Part shown: in pieces, positions 62,697 through 64,000 of the stretch
How the letters are laid out: every line of letters starts with the position of its first letter
How positions within the stretch are numbered: position 1 is the stretch's first letter
Origin: Geosporobacter ferrireducens
Lineage (GTDB): Bacteria; Bacillota; Clostridia; Peptostreptococcales; Thermotaleaceae
Assembly (NCBI RefSeq): GCF_001750685.1
Contig: NZ_CP017269.1
Coordinates: 4,443,416-4,507,415, forward strand
DNA: 64,000 bases
Direction of reading: 5' to 3'
Program-made: the position numbers and the translations under genes
Notes under the pieces: generated by a model
The model's input: the letters and a program-made list of their open reading frames with translations, nothing else
Told to the model about the DNA's origin: nothing
The model's database searches: none

Positions 62697-63566
62697 TTGG
62701 AACTAAATAAATATATGAAACTAGCCCTAGAAGAAGCAAAAATTAGTTTGCGTGAAGGTAACAACGGATTTGGTGCGGTTATTATTAAGGATGAACAAAT
62801 AATTTCTTCTGCACATGATACTGAAGATACTGACGACGATTCCACTTCACATGCAGAAATTAATGCAATAAAAGAAGCATCAAAAAAATTAGGAAAAAAG
62901 CTTACAGGATGCATTTTAGTATCGACGCATGAGCCATGCCCTATGTGTGCTACAGCAGTAGTGTGGTCAGGCATATCTGAAATTGCTTATGGATATTCAA
63001 TCAAGGAAGCAATAAAGCAGGGAAGAAAGCGAATAGAATTAACCTGTTGTGAACTGTTTAAAAGAGCAAGTGCTAACATAAAAATTCATGAGAACATATT
63101 AAGCCGTGAATGCTCGATTCTATACAGAAAAGATGTAAGAATAGAAATTGAAAAATTGCGAAATGCAAATGATCAAATACTTAATGAATTAAATACTGAT
63201 TCAATAAATAGAAGAGTCAAATGGTTTTATGAAAATCGTGAAAGATTCGAATTTATAAATGATAATATATTGGATTCGGGCTATAAACTATTACTTAACA
63301 GGTTCAACATTACAGAAGACGAAGCGCCAATTGTGGAGAAATCAGAGAGGAAGATCGTTTTTCATTCCAAGAACTTCTGTCCAACTTTAGAAGCATGTAA
63401 AATATTAGGACTTGATACAAGAGTGATTTGTAAAAAGTTGAATGAAAATTCTACAGATACATTGATAAGACAAATCAACCCACAGCTTAGGTTTTCAAGG
63501 AATTATGAAAAGCTCAGACCCTATACGGAGTACTGTGAGGAAATAATCAGTATGGAAGAGAAGTGA
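62697..63566 (+). CDS. Nucleoside deaminase fused to an extra C-terminal domain
   Basis: A 289-residue protein. The N-terminal deaminase domain (~1-130) has the zinc site SHAEINAIKEA and HEPCPMCATAVVW, placing it with guanine/cytosine/tRNA-adenosine deaminases. The C-terminal ~150 residues contain NFCPTLEACKILGLDTRVIC, INPQLRFSRNYEKLRPYTEY, which resemble what I recall of L-2-amino-thiazoline-4-carboxylic acid hydrolase-like domains. The start is TTG, six bases after GGTGGAGGG. Whether it acts in metabolism or defence is open. Confidence 0.75.
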   Translation: MELNKYMKLALEEAKISLREGNNGFGAVIIKDEQIISSAHDTEDTDDDSTSHAEINAIKEASKKLGKKLTGCILVSTHEPCPMCATAVVWSGISEIAYGYSIKEAIKQGRKRIELTCCELFKRASANIKIHENILSRECSILYRKDVRIEIEKLRNANDQILNELNTDSINRRVKWFYENRERFEFINDNILDSGYKLLLNRFNITEDEAPIVEKSERKIVFHSKNFCPTLEACKILGLDTRVICKKLNENSTDTLIRQINPQLRFSRNYEKLRPYTEYCEEIISMEEK

Positions 63567-63691
63567 AATCATGAAGGACTTAAGGCAATAGTATTATTAC
63601 AACTATAATATTATACTAAAAAGCGCAGAAAAGCTTATAAAATATGCATTGCTTGGTGTTAGTTAAAACAACATTAAAAACTCAAAAGCCT

Positions 63692-63738
63692 AAAAAGCGG
63701 ATACATTTTTAGCCAAAGAAAATGTATCCGCTTTTTTT
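63692..63738. terminator. Strong terminator after the deaminase gene
   Basis: An 18-bp stem (63692-63709 with 63719-63736), core GCGGATACATTTT / AAAATGTATCCGC, flanked by A- and T-runs. Confidence 0.9.
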
Positions 63739-63775
63739 ATTGCTTAATTTTATAAGGAAAGGATTGATACGAAAA

Positions 63776-64000
63776 TGATCACTGCCACCATCCAAAACGG
63801 TGCATACTCGCACAGCCAACTCATCGACCTCACATTCCCTATTGAGGAGGAAGCCATGGTGGAAAAGCTCGGTGAGATAGGCATCAGCGACAGCAACATT
63901 GTGAGCTGTCATATAGTGAAGATAAGCGGCGAGGTTCCTGCTCTTTGCGTACTTGAAAACAACTGCATCAATGCGGATGAGCTGAACTATCTGGCCAGAC
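63776..64000 (+). CDS. ArdA-like antirestriction protein (3' end outside window)
   Basis: An open frame from ATG 63776 (AGGAAAGGA upstream) to the right edge: 75 residues, starting ITATIQNGAYSHSQLIDLTF and including INADELNYLAR. The last segment is like the ELNYLA motif of ArdA-related proteins from Tn916/Tn1549-type elements, which mimic DNA to inhibit type I restriction enzymes. The GC content (~50%) is much higher than in the surrounding DNA, a sign of recent transfer from another host. Confidence 0.6.

Larger units (their letters stand above)
62379..64000 (+). mobile_element. Start of a further integrative element, continuing beyond the window
   Basis: After junction copy 4 come a deaminase gene, a strong terminator and the beginning of an ArdA-like gene of clearly higher GC content, the kind of gene found near the start of Tn1549-type conjugative elements. 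The right end is not in the window. Confidence 0.5.

Noticed and set aside
1..64000. tRNA or rRNA genes
   Set aside because: No rRNA segment or tRNA cloverleaf with T-loop GGTTC signature was noticed on either strand by eye; a tRNAscan run would settle this.

Overview
The window is low-GC DNA from a spore-forming member of the Clostridia (Bacillota), in my judgement an Alkaliphilus/Natronincola-like lineage. The evidence is the gene order murB - PHP - rapZ - yvcK ... whiA - HPr ... dnaE - small protein - pfkA - pyk, the GerMN sporulation/germination protein, strong AGGAGG ribosome binding sites and AT-rich codon use. I could run no database search, so the genus is a guess.

Layout, left half (1-36.6 kb, ordinary chromosome). 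After the tail of a formate/nitrite transporter comes a maltodextrin operon (0.6-11.1 kb): LacI-type regulator with a perfect 24-bp palindromic operator on its own promoter, sugar-binding lipoprotein, two permeases, GH31 alpha-glucosidase, 4-alpha-glucanotransferase (MalQ) and maltodextrin phosphorylase, then a second sugar-binding protein. There is no transporter ATPase, so a shared MsmX-type ATPase elsewhere is implied. Next is the murB/PHP/rapZ/yvcK block, interrupted by a chemoreceptor, a tryptophanase, a recombination-like protein, a Nudix hydrolase and a DUF1540 mini-protein before it resumes with whiA and HPr. An HD-GYP phosphodiesterase, a CBS/hotdog regulator, dnaE, pfkA, pyk, a thioesterase, fxsA, a GerMN protein and rlmD (rumA) follow.

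Layout, right half (36.6-64 kb, accessory). Everything downstream of rlmD looks like an accreted mobile-element array. Three further short sequences (47317, 49883, 62370) start with the same CACGTTGA core that lies near the 3' end of rlmD, and each is followed by a different but readable RlmD-like C-terminal tail and a stop codon. Two are preceded by the same 23-bp arm. This is what repeated integration into the 3' end of rlmD would leave. The blocks hold a GIY-YIG nuclease, a Crp regulator, a GNAT enzyme and an aminoacyl-tRNA-synthetase-like protein, a REP-associated transposase, a two-component system, a membrane ferredoxin and a broken IS1182 element. Further on are MntA/HepT, Fic and large-serine-recombinase remnants, KilA-N, and a wrecked TOTE-type primase-helicase-PLD gene. 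A VbhA-like antitoxin, a DUF4062 + membrane protein pair, a DUF4365 protein, RhuM, a fused deaminase and the start of another integrative element (ArdA-like) complete it.

The main finds are the rlmD-tail array, the three-lesion TOTE pseudogene with a second N-terminal scar beside it, the intact antitoxin next to a Fic toxin cut short by recombinase debris, and the DUF4062/membrane/DUF4365 cassette as a candidate defence system. No tRNA, rRNA or CRISPR was seen.
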